This document shows, in pieces, positions 14,992-23,690 of a stretch of 39,568 nt of DNA. Location of the stretch: NCBI GenBank assembly GCA_003597995.1, contig QZJY01000014.1:1-39568 (forward strand), read 5' to 3'. A program made the position numbers and the translations under genes. The DNA is from Dehalococcoidia bacterium. GTDB taxonomy: Bacteria > Chloroflexota > Dehalococcoidia > Dehalococcoidales > UBA1222. Every line of letters starts with the position of its first letter. The first letter of the stretch is position 1. The notes beneath the pieces are model-generated. The model was not told where the DNA came from. It did not search any database and saw nothing but the letters and a program-made list of their open reading frames with translations.

Positions 14992-15444
14992 ATGAGAAGA
15001 GGTTGTCTTTCGGTCGGTACAGTCAACTGCGACATTTGCAAGCACAAAATCCCCTATCCCGACCGCTACGTCATGGTAGACGAGGATGCCAAGGGCAATG
15101 AGGTTGAGAAGGGCGGCAAGAGCGTGCGTTACTGCATAGAATGTGCCCAGAAGAAGGGCTATGTCCACTATAAAGAGATAAAGGGTGAGATGATGCTCAC
15201 CTTCCTGCGCGAGAGCGAAGTTCCCCCGTCCACCGCAACCCCGGCCCCCGCCCCGGTTGAAGAGGCTAAAGAGACCAAAGAGGTCAAAGAGACCATAGAA
15301 ACCAAAGAGCCCAAAGTGGCCAAAGCGGCCAAAGAACCCAAGGCGGCTAAAGAGAGCAAAGCAACCAAAGATAGCAAAGTGACCAAAGATAGCAAAGTGA
15401 CCAAAGTGACCAAAGTGACCAAAGGGCCTAAAGAGAAAGGCTAA
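14992..15444 (+). CDS. Zinc-ribbon protein with Lys-rich repetitive tail
   Basis: The 150 residues have two parts. Residues 1-75 hold CDICKHKIPY and YCIECAQKKGY, two CxxC pairs that would bind one zinc ion. Residues 80-150 are low complexity: a Pro/Ala linker (TATPAPAPVEE), then about 20 imperfect copies of a three-residue unit of the type (T/A/S)K(E/A/V/D), ending KGPKEKG. The coding DNA there is made of 9-base units like GACCAAAGT. The tail resembles the basic, disordered tails of nucleic-acid-binding proteins. AGGAG lies eight bases before the ATG. Its place between rsmI and metG suggests a translation-related role, by inference only. Confidence 0.75.
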   Translation: MRRGCLSVGTVNCDICKHKIPYPDRYVMVDEDAKGNEVEKGGKSVRYCIECAQKKGYVHYKEIKGEMMLTFLRESEVPPSTATPAPAPVEEAKETKEVKETIETKEPKVAKAAKEPKAAKESKATKDSKVTKDSKVTKVTKVTKGPKEKG

Positions 15445-15679
15445 AGCTCGTTCGAGACACGGGTATGTTTGAGAGGGGCGCGTGCCCCTCTCTTGTTTGG
15501 GATTGGTTATTGAGATTGGCGTCCAGAGCATCCGCCTCAGGCGGATATAAAGTGTGCAGATACTTGGAAAACGCAATCGTGACAGGAGAAGATCCTGCAA
15601 GAGGATGGGGGTAAGCTCTGCCTTAATCTAGCCTATTTGGCCGATTTGTGCTAAATTACATCTTGTTTTGGATTGAAAT
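15445..15679. other. Gap before metG: hairpin and two repeat modules
   Basis: The hairpin GAGAGGGGC-GCGT-GCCCCTCTC (15471-15492) followed by TTGTTT may end the upstream transcript. The palindrome TCCGCCTCAGGCGGA is at 15531-15545, and the 17-mer GAAGATCCTGCAAGAGG (shared with 3412-3428) is at 15588-15604. Confidence 0.65.
15531..15545. repeat. 15-bp palindrome, intergenic copy
   Basis: TCCGCCTCAGGCGGA is the exact reverse complement of the element inside purL at 6222-6236 and a paired-change relative of TCTGCCTCAGGCAGA at 2412-2426. Confidence 0.85.
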
Positions 15680-17350
15680 ATGAGTGAACGCATCTTAGTC
15701 GCCGTGGCCTGGCCTTACGCCAACAGCCGTTTGCACCTGGGGCATGTTGCCGGAGCGTACTTGCCGGCGGACATTTTTGCCCGCTATCACCGCGTCAAGG
15801 GCGATGAGGTCATCATGGTCTCCGGCTCCGACCAGCACGGCACGCCGGTAACCATTCGCGCTGAAGCCGAGGGCAAGACCCCCGCCGAAGTGGCCGAGAA
15901 CTACCACAAGCTCTTTTTAGAGGATTTCGAGAGGCTGGGCATCTCCTGGGACCTGTTTACCACCACGCGCACCGCCAATCACAAGCAAGTGTCGCAGGAT
16001 ATTTTCCTCAGGCTGCTGGAAAAAGGCTACATCTACAAGCAGACTGTCTCGCAGCCCTGGTGTGAAAAATGCCAGCGCTTTTTACCAGACCGCTATGTCG
16101 AGGGCGCCTGCCCGCTGTGCAAATCGCCTAATGCGCGCGGCGATCAGTGTGAGCAATGCGGCAAGCCCATGAACCCGGCCGATCTGGTGGACGCGCGCTG
16201 CCGCACCTGCGGCACTTCTCCCTCCTATAGGGAATCGGAGCATTTCTTCCTCAAGCTGAGCGCTCTCGAGCAGCCGCTCCTCGCCTGGGTCAAAGACCAG
16301 ACGCACTGGCGCACCAACGTGCTCAACTTCACCACGCGCTACCTCGAAGAAGGCCTGCATGACCGTGCCATCACGCGCGACATCGACTGGGGCATACCGC
16401 TGCCGCTGCCCGGCTATCCCGGTAAGCGCATCTACGTGTGGTTCGAGGCCGTCATCGGCTACCTCTCGGCCAGCAAGGAATGGGCGCAGAGGTCGGGCGA
16501 CAAAGAGGCCTGGCGCAAATTCTGGGAGGGCGGCGCGCGCGGCTATTACTTTATTGGCAAGGACAATATCCCTTTCCACACCATCGTCTGGCCGGCTATG
16601 CTGATGGGCTACGGCGGCCTCAATCTGCCGTATGACGTCCCGGCCAACGAGTTCCTCACTATCGAGTCGCAGAAGTTCTCCAAGAGCCGCAATCTGGCGG
16701 TCTGGGTGTCGGACTATTTTGAGCGTTATGACGCCGACCCCTTGCGCTATCTTCTCTCCGCCAACATGCCGGAAACCTCGGATACCGATTTCTCCTGGCG
16801 CGAGTTCGTCAGGCGCAACAACGACGAGCTGGTGGCCACCTACGGCAATCTGGTGCAGCGCGTGCTCACCTTCACCTATACGCGTTTCGACGGCGTGGTA
16901 CCCACTCCGGGCGCTCTCGATGAGGCGAGCCGTGCTCTGCTGGACAAGGCGCAGGATACCATCGATGTTACCGACAAGCATCTCTACCGCTGCCATTTCA
17001 GGGATGCCATCCGCGCTGCCATGACGCTGGCGCAGGAGGCCAACCGCTACCTGGACGAGAAAGCTCCCTGGAAGGCCATCAAAACGGATAAAGAGGCGGC
17101 GGCTACCTCTCTCTATGTAGCTATCGCGGTCATCACCGCGCTTAAAACGCTGATGTATCCCTTCATCCCGTTCAGTTCCCAGAAGCTACATGGCTATCTC
17201 GGTTTGGCAGGTAAAGTTGAGGACTGCGGCTGGTGTCTAGTCATGCCGGAGCCGGGCACGAAGCTCAACCCGCCGCAGGTGCTTTTCACCAAGCTCGACG
17301 ACGCTGTCATCGAGGAAGAGACGCGCCGCATGGGGCTGGGTGCGGGCTAG
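15680..17350 (+). CDS. metG: Methionyl-tRNA synthetase
   Basis: This class I synthetase charges tRNA-Met with methionine, using ATP. At 556 residues it is the short form without the C-terminal dimerisation/tRNA-binding domain. HLGH (19-22) is the HIGH motif and KFSKS (332-336) the KMSKS motif. Between them lies the connective peptide with four CxxC pairs (CEKC, CPLC, CEQC, CRTC), enough for two zinc knuckles. Other landmarks are WPYANSRLHLGH, GSDQHGTP and YVWFEAVIGYL. The anticodon-binding helices follow (NLVQRVLTF, EANRYLDEKAPW). No good ribosome-binding site is visible before the ATG. The polyprenyl synthetase gene follows on the same strand. Confidence 0.97.
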   Translation: MSERILVAVAWPYANSRLHLGHVAGAYLPADIFARYHRVKGDEVIMVSGSDQHGTPVTIRAEAEGKTPAEVAENYHKLFLEDFERLGISWDLFTTTRTANHKQVSQDIFLRLLEKGYIYKQTVSQPWCEKCQRFLPDRYVEGACPLCKSPNARGDQCEQCGKPMNPADLVDARCRTCGTSPSYRESEHFFLKLSALEQPLLAWVKDQTHWRTNVLNFTTRYLEEGLHDRAITRDIDWGIPLPLPGYPGKRIYVWFEAVIGYLSASKEWAQRSGDKEAWRKFWEGGARGYYFIGKDNIPFHTIVWPAMLMGYGGLNLPYDVPANEFLTIESQKFSKSRNLAVWVSDYFERYDADPLRYLLSANMPETSDTDFSWREFVRRNNDELVATYGNLVQRVLTFTYTRFDGVVPTPGALDEASRALLDKAQDTIDVTDKHLYRCHFRDAIRAAMTLAQEANRYLDEKAPWKAIKTDKEAAATSLYVAIAVITALKTLMYPFIPFSSQKLHGYLGLAGKVEDCGWCLVMPEPGTKLNPPQVLFTKLDDAVIEEETRRMGLGAG

Positions 17351-17410
17351 AAATACACTTCTACCGTCTGATTGTAAAAAACGGGGCTTGTCTGTAAGAA
17401 AACACCTTTA

Positions 17411-17476
17411 CCAGTTTCTCTCCTTGGAAAGGAGAGATTAAGAGGGATTCTTATAGATGGTACAATCACGATTGCT
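17411..17476 (+). repeat. Main palindromic repeat, copy before the polyprenyl synthetase gene
   Basis: TTTCTCTCCTTGGAAAGGAGAGA, then TTAAGAGGGATTCTTA and ACGATTGC. The end of the repeat is within ten bases of the ribosome-binding site of the gene at 17492, so the repeat would form most of its 5' leader if transcription comes from metG. Confidence 0.8.
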
Positions 17477-17491
17477 CATGAAGGAAATAAC

Positions 17492-18460
17492 TTGGAACTG
17501 AAAGAGGCTTACTCTCTGGTGCAGCCGGGGCTGAACGGCGTAGAGGCGGATTTCAAAAACCTCATCGACAGCCAGCGGCAGTTCCCTGAGATGCAGAAAA
17601 TGCTCAAGCAGGTGCTGGTGGGCGGCAAGGTGGTGCGCCCCACACTGACGCTGCTCTGTGGCAGTTTCTATAACTGCAACCTCGCTTTGCTGCAGCCGAT
17701 GGCCACCGCCACCGAGCTGATGCATATTGCCACGCTGGTGCACGACGACGCCATCGATTCCGCCGATACGAGGCGCGGGAACGCCACTATCAATTCCATC
17801 TGGGGGGTGGACCTGGCCATACTTGTCGGCGATTTCCTGTTCGCCCGCGCCGGCGAGATGTCCGCCAGGACGGGCAGCCTCCGCGTGGTGACGCTCTTTT
17901 CGCAGACGCTGGGCATCATTGCGCGCGGCGAGGTGAAGCAGGCGCTTTCGGCTTTCAGGCTGGACCAGACCTTTGAACAATACATCGAGCGCGTGGCCGC
18001 CAAGACGGCGGCGCTTTTCACTCTGGCCACCGAGAGCGGGGCGGTGCTGAGCGGCGCGCCTGAGACGTCTGTGCAAATACTCCACGATTACGGATATAAT
18101 CTGGGTATAGCTTTCCAGATAGTGGATGACATACTCGACTTCGTGGGCAGCGAAAAAGAGGTGGGCAAACCGGTGGGGGCTGACCTGGCGCAGGGCACGG
18201 TGACGCTGCCGGCCTACAAGCTGCTGCAACGCTATCCCAAAGACAATCCACTGCTCAAAATAGCCCAAAAAGAAAACCTGGCTGAGAATATTAAGAAGGT
18301 CATCGAGATGATACGCGCATCGGATATCATCGACGAGTGCTACAAGCTGGCGGGTGATTACTGCAAGCTGGCCTGCCGCGACCTGGACAAACTCTCCGAC
18401 AAGCCTGCCCGCGCGGCACTGGTGGCGCTGGCGGACTACGTGGTCAAACGCAGGAAATAA
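17492..18460 (+). CDS. Polyprenyl (trans-isoprenyl) diphosphate synthase
   Basis: The enzyme condenses isopentenyl diphosphate onto allylic diphosphates to make the chain of quinones or carrier lipids. The 322 residues form an all-helical synthase. The first aspartate-rich motif is HDDAIDSADTRRG (D85, D86, D89) and the second is DDILD (D212-D216). GGKVVRP near residue 45 and GKPVGADLAQGTVTLP after the second motif are also conserved. Start is TTG at 17492, chosen because AAGGAA lies five bases upstream and the domain begins at once. Product chain length cannot be read reliably. It follows metG and ends at a bidirectional terminator. Confidence 0.92.
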   Translation: MELKEAYSLVQPGLNGVEADFKNLIDSQRQFPEMQKMLKQVLVGGKVVRPTLTLLCGSFYNCNLALLQPMATATELMHIATLVHDDAIDSADTRRGNATINSIWGVDLAILVGDFLFARAGEMSARTGSLRVVTLFSQTLGIIARGEVKQALSAFRLDQTFEQYIERVAAKTAALFTLATESGAVLSGAPETSVQILHDYGYNLGIAFQIVDDILDFVGSEKEVGKPVGADLAQGTVTLPAYKLLQRYPKDNPLLKIAQKENLAENIKKVIEMIRASDIIDECYKLAGDYCKLACRDLDKLSDKPARAALVALADYVVKRRK

Positions 18461-18549
18461 TATTGGTTGTTGAAAGACCGCCACAGGCATATGCGGCAAT
18501 TGCGATTCTTCGCCCAGATTGCTTTGGGACTCAGAATGACACCGGCAAT

Positions 18550-18584
18550 AAAGAAAGAGGAGGCTCAAGCCTCCTCTTTCTTTT
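18550..18584. terminator. Bidirectional terminator between convergent genes
   Basis: Long perfect stem AAAGAAAGAGGAGGCT (18550-18565), loop CA, AGCCTCCTCTTTCTTT (18568-18583), with T-rich flanks on both strands. It separates the polyprenyl synthetase gene from moaE. Confidence 0.9.
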
Positions 18585-18599
18585 GTATTAAAGTGCGGT

Positions 18600-19022
18600 T
18601 CAGTCTTGCGCGTTATAGACCGTGCCGTCGGCGTAAGTCTCTTTCTTGGTAGTAGGCAGCTTGGCCTTGAACTCATCCACGGCGAAGGCGCAGGCGGCCA
18701 AGCCTTCGCCCCGGTGTCCCACTCCGATGGCCACCGTCAGGTTGATGTCGTTCACATTCAGCACCCCCACGCGGTGATAGATAGCCATGGCATTCAGCGG
18801 CCAGCGTCTCATAGCCTCTTCGACGATGGATTTCAGTCCCTGTTCAGCGGTCCCATGAGGATCGCTGTACTCTACCGAGCGCACCGCTTTACCGTGCGAG
18901 TTGTCCCTTATGAGGCCGACGTATGTCACCACGCAGCCGCTGTCGCTGGTCCTCACCAGGTTGACCACGGCCTCCGGCGATATGGGCTCGCGCACGATGC
19001 GTGCAAACACTTTTTGCGTCAT
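18600..19022 (-). CDS. moaE: Molybdopterin synthase catalytic subunit MoaE
   Basis: With MoaD this subunit inserts sulfur into precursor Z to make molybdopterin. The product has 140 residues. Family features are the N-terminal VREPISPEAV, GCVVTYVGLIRDNSHGK, VEYSDPHGTAE, IYHRVGVLNVND, VGHRGEGLAACAFAVDEFKAKLP and the lysine pair in KKE. The usual PIWKKE is here PTTKKE, a local change beside the catalytic lysines. It begins eight bases after the ftsH stop without its own ribosome-binding site, so it depends on ftsH transcription. No other molybdenum cofactor genes are in the window. Confidence 0.88.
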   Translation of the reverse strand: MTQKVFARIVREPISPEAVVNLVRTSDSGCVVTYVGLIRDNSHGKAVRSVEYSDPHGTAEQGLKSIVEEAMRRWPLNAMAIYHRVGVLNVNDINLTVAIGVGHRGEGLAACAFAVDEFKAKLPTTKKETYADGTVYNAQD

Positions 19023-19030
19023 TTACAATT

Positions 19031-20974
<1,944 letters not shown>

Positions 20975-21141
20975 GGAAAAAGCTCCTACCTTGTGCTCAT
21001 ATCAGTATAACACAAAACAGGCTTATAGGCAGAAAGTCCCTGCAGCCTGCATGGTTGATGGCGTTTGCTTTGTTTTATCTTATAACCTAATATACTCTCA
21101 AATCGGAAAGGCGGGTATGACCCCGGTCACTAGTTGAGCCT

Positions 21142-21990
21142 ATGGGTAACGTGGAATTTTTAAGCGGCTTTCCCCTTGTATTATTCCTGGTGGGGCTGGG
21201 CTTTCTAGCCGGGAGTTATGGCACTCTGGTGGGCATCGGCGGGGCGGTAGTCCTCACCCCCGTGCTGCTGCTGTTGTATCCCCAGGCTAAACCGGAAGTT
21301 CTCACCAGCATTACCATGGGGATAGTCTTTCTCAATTCTCTCTCCGGCACGATAGCCTACGCTCGCCAGCGCCGTATAGACTACCGCAATGGCATCCTCT
21401 TTGCCTTGGCGACCGTGCCTGGAACCATCCTCGGAGTCTGGACGTTACAATTCATGGCACAGCGGTTATTTGAGGTCATTTTCGGAGCAATGCTACTGGT
21501 TTTTTCAGGTATCATCTGGATGAGGCCGCATATCGAGCTCATCCAGGGTGCAGGCGAGAAGCAAGGCCACCAACGCGTGGTGCTTACCGACCGCAAGGGT
21601 GAGACGTTCACCTATACGTGCAACCGTTCCCTGGGTATCATCCTCAGTTTTGGCGTGGGTTTCATCGCCGGGTTGCTGGGTATCGGAGGCGGAATCATCC
21701 ACGTCCCCATGCTTATCTATGTCTTGTGTTTCCCGACGCATATTGCCACCGCCACCTCGCACTTCATCCTGGTTTTCACAGGCCTTGCAGGAACGCTCAC
21801 CCACGCTGCGTCCGGTACCTACGCCCAGAGCTGGCAGATACTGCTGTGGATAGCGCTCGGTGTAATACCTGGAGCGCAGTTGGGAGCCTGGCTCTCACCC
21901 AGAATCAAGGGTTTGATATTGATACGCCTGCTGGTGCTGGCGCTGGTGCTGGCCGGTGTGCGCTTGGTATTCATGGGCATCCGGGGCTGA
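21142..21990 (+). CDS. TSUP (TauE/SafE) family membrane permease
   Basis: The product is 282 residues of mostly hydrophobic sequence, with about eight membrane helices in two related halves. The first half has GLGFLAGSYGTLVGIGGAVVLTPVLLL and the second GVGFIAGLLGIGGGIIHVPMLIYV. These duplicated G-rich motifs define the TSUP family, whose members export or import sulfite, sulfonates or related anions. A cytoplasmic loop (QGAGEKQGHQRVVLTDRKGETF) joins the halves. The substrate cannot be told from sequence. The ribosome-binding site is weak; a TATACT box lies at about 21090. It converges with the next gene, four bases between stops. Confidence 0.88.
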   Translation: MGNVEFLSGFPLVLFLVGLGFLAGSYGTLVGIGGAVVLTPVLLLLYPQAKPEVLTSITMGIVFLNSLSGTIAYARQRRIDYRNGILFALATVPGTILGVWTLQFMAQRLFEVIFGAMLLVFSGIIWMRPHIELIQGAGEKQGHQRVVLTDRKGETFTYTCNRSLGIILSFGVGFIAGLLGIGGGIIHVPMLIYVLCFPTHIATATSHFILVFTGLAGTLTHAASGTYAQSWQILLWIALGVIPGAQLGAWLSPRIKGLILIRLLVLALVLAGVRLVFMGIRG

Positions 21991-21994
21991 CGCG

Positions 21995-22822
21995 TTACAC
22001 CTTCTGGTAGCTCTCTTTCAGTAGCAGGGCGTCCTCTTCACGGTTGGGGCTTTCACAGATGACCGTCCCGCCGGCGCCGTGGTCTTTCAGTGCCCTCAGG
22101 AGGTCTTCGTATCTCAGGTCTGAGGAGCGTATCGGCAGGTGTTTCTTCTCTCCGCCTTTGCCGTATTCGATGCCGGAGATGTGGATGTGCATGTCCCCCA
22201 GCGCTTCCTCTCCCAGGCTTTTCTTCAAATCCCTCAGCAAGCCGCTGAATTCCTCGTAAGAGTTGTTGTTGCCGGCACGGGCGTGCCAGTGGGCGAAATC
22301 GATGCAGGGTGCCACCCTCGGCAGCTCGCTGGTGAGCCTTACTATCTCATCTATGGTTCCGAACTGAGTGGGCTTGCCGGCGCTCTCGGGCCGCAGGGTG
22401 ATGGAATTGTCGTCGGCATCCAGCTTTTCTAACACCTCCCCAATAGCTGTTTTAACAGTCTCATATACCTTCTCAGGCGGGTCGCCGAGATAAAAACCGG
22501 CGTGAAACACGATGCTTTTTGCCCCGCAGATGTTGGCTATTTTGGCGGCCTTGTGCAGCATACCCTGGCTGGAATGCAGCTTGGGACGCTCGTGGGCGTT
22601 GAAGTTGAGGTAGTAAGGCCCGTGCACGGAGAGCTTTATTTTATTGTTAAGGGCTATCCCGGCCATGGCCTTCGCGTGGGCTTCGTCGAGATAAACGCCC
22701 TGTACGAATTCAATCTCCATGCAGTCCAGGCCGAGGGCGGCCACACGCCGGATGCCTTCGCCAGTTTCTTGCGGCCAGGTGCTGAGGGGGATGCCGGCGG
22801 TGCCGAAAAGCAGGTTTGCCAT
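21995..22822 (-). CDS. Endonuclease IV-like TIM-barrel protein
   Basis: The product has 275 residues from the ATG at 22822. Metal-binding motifs of the endonuclease IV / xylose isomerase-like barrel are in order: SVHGPYYLN, IVFHAGFY, LRPESAG, CIDFAHWHARAG, DMHIHISG and VICESPN. These give the histidines, glutamates and aspartate expected for a trinuclear zinc site. The likely role is repair of abasic sites in DNA, although some members of this branch have other or unknown substrates. There is no ribosome-binding site. TATACT ends six bases before the ATG, so the transcript is probably leaderless. Confidence 0.82.
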   Translation of the reverse strand: MANLLFGTAGIPLSTWPQETGEGIRRVAALGLDCMEIEFVQGVYLDEAHAKAMAGIALNNKIKLSVHGPYYLNFNAHERPKLHSSQGMLHKAAKIANICGAKSIVFHAGFYLGDPPEKVYETVKTAIGEVLEKLDADDNSITLRPESAGKPTQFGTIDEIVRLTSELPRVAPCIDFAHWHARAGNNNSYEEFSGLLRDLKKSLGEEALGDMHIHISGIEYGKGGEKKHLPIRSSDLRYEDLLRALKDHGAGGTVICESPNREEDALLLKESYQKV

Positions 22823-22828
22823 CAACAG

Positions 22829-22834
22829 AGTATA
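22829..22834 (-). promoter_or_regulatory. -10 box for a leaderless transcript (endonuclease IV-like gene)
   Basis: TATACT on the minus strand, six bases before the ATG at 22822. No convincing -35 box is found at normal spacing. Confidence 0.5.
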
Positions 22835-22977
22835 GCAGTTGAATCAGCATCGAGGCTAGTTGATGTCGCGACGCTCTTGTTTACCGATGGAGGCGAGTAA
22901 ATCTCGCAGGGTGGATTTCAAACACGCCCTGCGTGACCGTGAGAATGAAACGTTGAATATTAGATAAGAAAGCCTGA

Positions 22978-23217
22978 TTAGTTTTGCTTTGAGAGGGCTA
23001 CTTTCATCAGATAAACCCCGGCCAGGAAAAGGACAAAAAACACTATTACTAGCAAAGTGGCTTGCCATAGAGAATGCAGCGGCAGCGAGCCCAGCTTATC
23101 CCACTGCTGGATGATGGGCGAAGAGGTGGCGGATGCCACGAACCCGATGACCCCCCCGGCGAATAAAATTCCTCCAAGGATAAAAACCAGCAGGCCGGCC
23201 ATGATATTACTGCGCAT
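22978..23217 (-). CDS. Small two-helix membrane protein, unknown
   Basis: The product has 79 residues: MRSNIM, a first hydrophobic helix (AGLLVFILGGILFAGGVIGFV), a polar loop (SSPIIQQWDKLGSLPLHSLW), a second helix (ATLLVIVFFVLFLAGVYLM) and a short tail. The ATG at 23217 is preferred to the TTG at 23223 because AAGGAGA lies seven bases upstream of the ATG. No family is recognised. It lies between the endonuclease IV-like gene and the divergent rsfS. Confidence 0.6.
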   Translation of the reverse strand: MRSNIMAGLLVFILGGILFAGGVIGFVASATSSPIIQQWDKLGSLPLHSLWQATLLVIVFFVLFLAGVYLMKVALSKQN

Positions 23218-23335
23218 AGACAATCTCCTTCGCTGGAAAGTATAGGAGAGAGGTTTTGGGCTGGCAAACCAGTTTGGGTGTACGAACGTCGGAAAAGAAG
23301 GCTGTGCTATAATTACATCAGAGAGTCAGGGGGAA

Positions 23336-23689
23336 ATTACAACGAAAGCCATCGATAAAGCCCGCCGCATTGTTGAGATTGCCAGCGACAAGCTGGCGTC
23401 CGATATCGCCCTTCTGGATACCCGCGGCGTCTGCGGGTTCGCCGATTTTTTTGTCATCGTAAGCGGCGAATCCGAGCGCCAGTTGGATGCCATCTCGGAC
23501 GAGATAGCGCAATCCCTCAAGAAAGACGGCGGGATGGCGCCTCTCCACCGCGAAGGAGCTGCCGCCTCCGGCTGGATGCTGCTGGATTACGGCGATATCA
23601 TCGTCCACATCTTCTCGCCCACGGAGAGGCAGTACTACAAGCTCGACGAGATGTGGGGGGCCGCCAAATCCCTGGTCCGCATGGCGTAA
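23336..23689 (+). CDS. rsfS: Ribosomal silencing factor RsfS (non-standard start codon)
   Basis: RsfS binds ribosomal protein uL14 and blocks subunit joining under nutrient limitation. The frame carries the whole domain: KARRIVEIASDKLASDIALLDTRG, FADFFVIVSGESERQLDAISDEI, then GWMLLDYGDIIVHIFSPTERQYYKLDEMWG. No ATG, GTG or TTG occurs in frame before the domain; the first is a TTG at 23483, deep inside it. AGGGGG at 23328-23333 is eight bases before ACG (23342) and two before ATT (23336). ACG is one base change from ATG. The start is given as ATT at 23336 provisionally. The gene converges with the fusion gene, one base between stops. Confidence 0.82.
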   Translation: MTTKAIDKARRIVEIASDKLASDIALLDTRGVCGFADFFVIVSGESERQLDAISDEIAQSLKKDGGMAPLHREGAAASGWMLLDYGDIIVHIFSPTERQYYKLDEMWGAAKSLVRMA

Positions 23690-23690
23690 G

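Noticed and set aside
14977-15600. 207-residue frame with FGHFGHF repeats
   Set aside because: Antisense translation of the Lys-rich repeat tail at 15260-15440, not an independent protein.
16082-16996. 304-residue open frame on the minus strand
   Set aside because: Antisense shadow of metG.
17438-18676. 412-residue open frame on the minus strand
   Set aside because: Antisense to the polyprenyl synthetase gene and running through a repeat and a terminator; no family features.
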